NCBI GenBank assembly: GCA_947176475.1
Contig: CAMWQX010000058.1
Span: 1-6,865 of the forward strand
Direction: 5' to 3'
Length of the DNA: 6,865 nt
DNA from: an uncultured Bacillota bacterium
Lineage (GTDB): Bacteria > Bacillota_I > Bacilli_A > RF39 > UBA660
Below are positions 5,369 to 6,865 of the stretch, piece after piece. How positions within the stretch are numbered: the stretch's first letter is position 1; each line of letters opens with the position of its first letter. The notes beneath the pieces are model-generated. The model saw nothing but the letters and a program-made list of their open reading frames with translations. It had not been told where the DNA came from and searched no databases. Position numbers and translations under genes: made by a program.

Positions 5369-6424
5369 ATGGGAAAAGTATTAGATGTGCAATGTCCTCA
5401 TTGTTCTGCTCCAGTGCATTTCAGTGCAAAAATAGGCAAGATGCAATGCGAGTATTGTGGTTATGAATTTGATGCTAGTGAAATTAAGCAAGAAATACAA
5501 GAAGAGGTTGTAGAAGAAAACCAAGAGGAAATAGTCGATGATAGTGAAGTTAGCTATGTAAGATATAATTGTCCGGATTGTGGAGCAGAGATTATAACTG
5601 ATGAAAATACAGCAGCAACATTCTGCTTATATTGTGGAAATACTTCTATTATTAAGAGTCGTCTTGAAGGTAAGTTTGCCCCTAGTTTAATAATTCCTTT
5701 TAAAACCGAAAAGGAAAAAGCGATTGAAGCTTTTAAGAATATTCGCAAGGGAAGACCTTTTGTACCAAAGATGTTTAATAATGAAAAAAATATCGAAAAG
5801 ATAACGGGATTATATATACCTTTTTGGCTTTATAATATTACTGTTGATGGAAGTATGGATGGTACAGCAACTAAGGTAAAACATTGGTCAGTGGGAAATA
5901 CTCATTATACAAAAACGGATTATTATGATGTGGCAAGAGCAGGAAAAATGTATTTTAAAAGAGTACCTGTTGATGGTTCTAAAAAGTTTGATAATGATAT
6001 TATGAATACGATTGAACCTTTTGATTATAGTGAATTTGTTAAATTTAATCATGCTTATCTATCAGGATTTTTAGCCGAAAAATACGATGTTGATTCGGAA
6101 GAAGCATTTGCTGATGCTAAAGAAAGAGCATTAACAAGTGGGAAGGCGACGATAGATAAGAGTTTAAATTATACGACAGTTACAAAGAAAAATGAAAAAG
6201 TTGAAGTTGCTGATAAAACGCATGAATATGTACTTTTACCAGTGTGGATGGTAAGTGTTAAATATAATAATGAATTTTATATATTTGCTATGAATGGTCA
6301 GACGGGGGAATTTGTTGGTAATATTCCATTAGATAAGAAAAAAGTTGTAATATATACAGGCTTGGTATTCTTAGCTATAATGGTTATATTCTTAATTGGT
6401 TCTTTGTTAATGTATTATATGTAA
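5369..6424 (+). CDS. Double zinc-ribbon protein with C-terminal membrane anchor
   Basis: This 351-residue protein starts at ATG 5369, 6 nt after the SD AGAGGTG; an in-frame GTG at 5360 overlaps that SD and is unlikely. It has two zinc ribbons: Cys9-x2-Cys12 with Cys27-x2-Cys30, and Cys68-x2-Cys71 with Cys86-x2-Cys89, separated by a Glu-rich linker (about 38-60). A long conserved-looking middle region (105-320) follows, with aromatic-rich strands (YIPFWLYN, VLLPVWMV, YIFAMNGQTGEFVG). One hydrophobic helix ends the protein (about 327-349). Proteins of this layout are widespread in Firmicutes and are often mislabelled as 'PriA' or 'TFIIB-type' because of the ribbons; nothing here supports helicase activity. 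The predicted topology is tail-anchored, with the ribbons in the cytosol. It is probably co-transcribed with the TPM-domain gene 10 nt downstream, a combination that suggests a shared membrane or envelope role. The exact function is unknown. Confidence 0.85.
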   Translation: MGKVLDVQCPHCSAPVHFSAKIGKMQCEYCGYEFDASEIKQEIQEEVVEENQEEIVDDSEVSYVRYNCPDCGAEIITDENTAATFCLYCGNTSIIKSRLEGKFAPSLIIPFKTEKEKAIEAFKNIRKGRPFVPKMFNNEKNIEKITGLYIPFWLYNITVDGSMDGTATKVKHWSVGNTHYTKTDYYDVARAGKMYFKRVPVDGSKKFDNDIMNTIEPFDYSEFVKFNHAYLSGFLAEKYDVDSEEAFADAKERALTSGKATIDKSLNYTTVTKKNEKVEVADKTHEYVLLPVWMVSVKYNNEFYIFAMNGQTGEFVGNIPLDKKKVVIYTGLVFLAIMVIFLIGSLLMYYM

Positions 6425-6434
6425 GGGTGATAAG

Positions 6435-6865
6435 ATGAAGTATATTAAGTTAAATTTATTAGTATTGTTATTATCTTTCTTTTCGCTTATTCCTGTTAAT
6501 GCATTAGAAGAAAGAACAGAAGATAATAATTATGGTGTTAATAAAAAGGAAATTGAGATAACGAGTAGTAATAAATCAAATATATTGGCAACACCTTATG
6601 TTGATGCATCAGAGCATATTTATGATTTTGCTGATATATTAACGGATGAAGAAGAAGCATATTTATATAAATTAGTACAAGAATATGTTAATAAAACAAA
6701 TATGGATATGGTAATTTTGACAGATGCGAAGAGTTATTATTCAGATAGACAAAATGAGGTATATGCATCAGATTTTTATGACTATAATGATTTTGGTTTA
6801 AATATGGAAAATTATAGTGGTGTTTTATTATATAGAAATGCCTATGAAGTTGATCCATATTATAA
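6435..6865 (+). CDS. Exported TPM-domain protein (truncated by the window end)
   Basis: The reading frame is open from ATG 6435 to the last base (143 complete codons), so the C terminus is missing. It has a classic signal peptide: MKYIK, a hydrophobic core (6-19) and a likely cut after Val-Asn-Ala (21-23). A roughly 30-residue linker leads to a TPM domain from about residue 55, with the YDFADIL motif (63-69), DEEEAYLYKLVQEY (helix) and MDMVILTD (strand), then YASDFYDYNDFG and GVLLY. TPM domains (YgcG/TPM phosphatase-like fold) occur in membrane proteins whose C terminus often has a transmembrane helix or Gly-rich tail; that part is not in the window. The SD GGGTGA (6425-6430) starts at the preceding stop codon, and the 10-nt spacing implies an operon with the zinc-ribbon gene. 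Whether it has enzymatic activity cannot be judged here. Confidence 0.87.
   Translation, partial: MKYIKLNLLVLLLSFFSLIPVNALEERTEDNNYGVNKKEIEITSSNKSNILATPYVDASEHIYDFADILTDEEEAYLYKLVQEYVNKTNMDMVILTDAKSYYSDRQNEVYASDFYDYNDFGLNMENYSGVLLYRNAYEVDPYY

Noticed and set aside
5554..5748. 64-codon ORF on the - strand
   Set aside because: It is antisense to the zinc-ribbon gene, across its second ribbon; there is no independent support.
1..6865. CRISPR array, insertion sequence, tRNA/rRNA genes, attachment sites
   Set aside because: No repeat-spacer pattern, transposase, terminal repeats, clover-leaf sequence or rRNA-like stretch was seen on either strand.

Overview
The window is strongly AT-rich with dense, same-strand genes, strong Shine-Dalgarno (SD) sites and extended -10 (TGn) promoters. 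All seven protein genes are on the + strand. TGA is not used as a sense codon and every tryptophan is TGG, so the standard bacterial code fits and the Mycoplasma code does not. This points to a low-GC Firmicute, perhaps a gut Bacilli/Erysipelotrichia or RF39-like lineage; the exact taxon cannot be read from the window.

Region 1 (47-2382) is a three-gene cassette: an ECF sigma factor, a one-pass membrane protein that is probably its anti-sigma factor (1 nt downstream), and an exported beta-propeller-like protein. It looks like an envelope-signalling operon. The extracellular signal and the regulon cannot be read from the sequence.

Region 2 (2388-4250) is a threonyl-tRNA synthetase gene behind an elaborate 5' leader, the most interesting part of the window. 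A near-consensus promoter drives a 26-codon ORF containing the run I-T-T-T-I-I-L-T-I, followed by an intrinsic terminator. A second possible promoter and an 11-codon ORF (MTDETITLFIK) follow, ending 23 nt before the synthetase start. Both small ORFs have strong SD sites and are threonine-rich. Their threonine codons (4 ACG, 2 ACA, 1 ACC, 0 ACT) contrast with those of the synthetase (10 ACT, 1 ACA). No T-box motif is visible, so this looks like leader-peptide (ribosome-sensing) control of thrS instead of the T-box usual in Firmicutes. The synthetase is short (510 aa) because the TGS domain is absent and the N2 editing domain is gutted; all four editing residues are lost, while the zinc and catalytic residues remain.

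Region 3 (4251-5297) holds a protein of unknown family with an HExxH motif. Its promoter overlaps a perfect 11-bp-arm palindrome, which is a likely operator, and an intrinsic terminator overlaps its stop codon.

Region 4 (5341-6865) starts a further operon: a double zinc-ribbon protein with a C-terminal membrane anchor, then an exported TPM-domain protein that runs off the window end.
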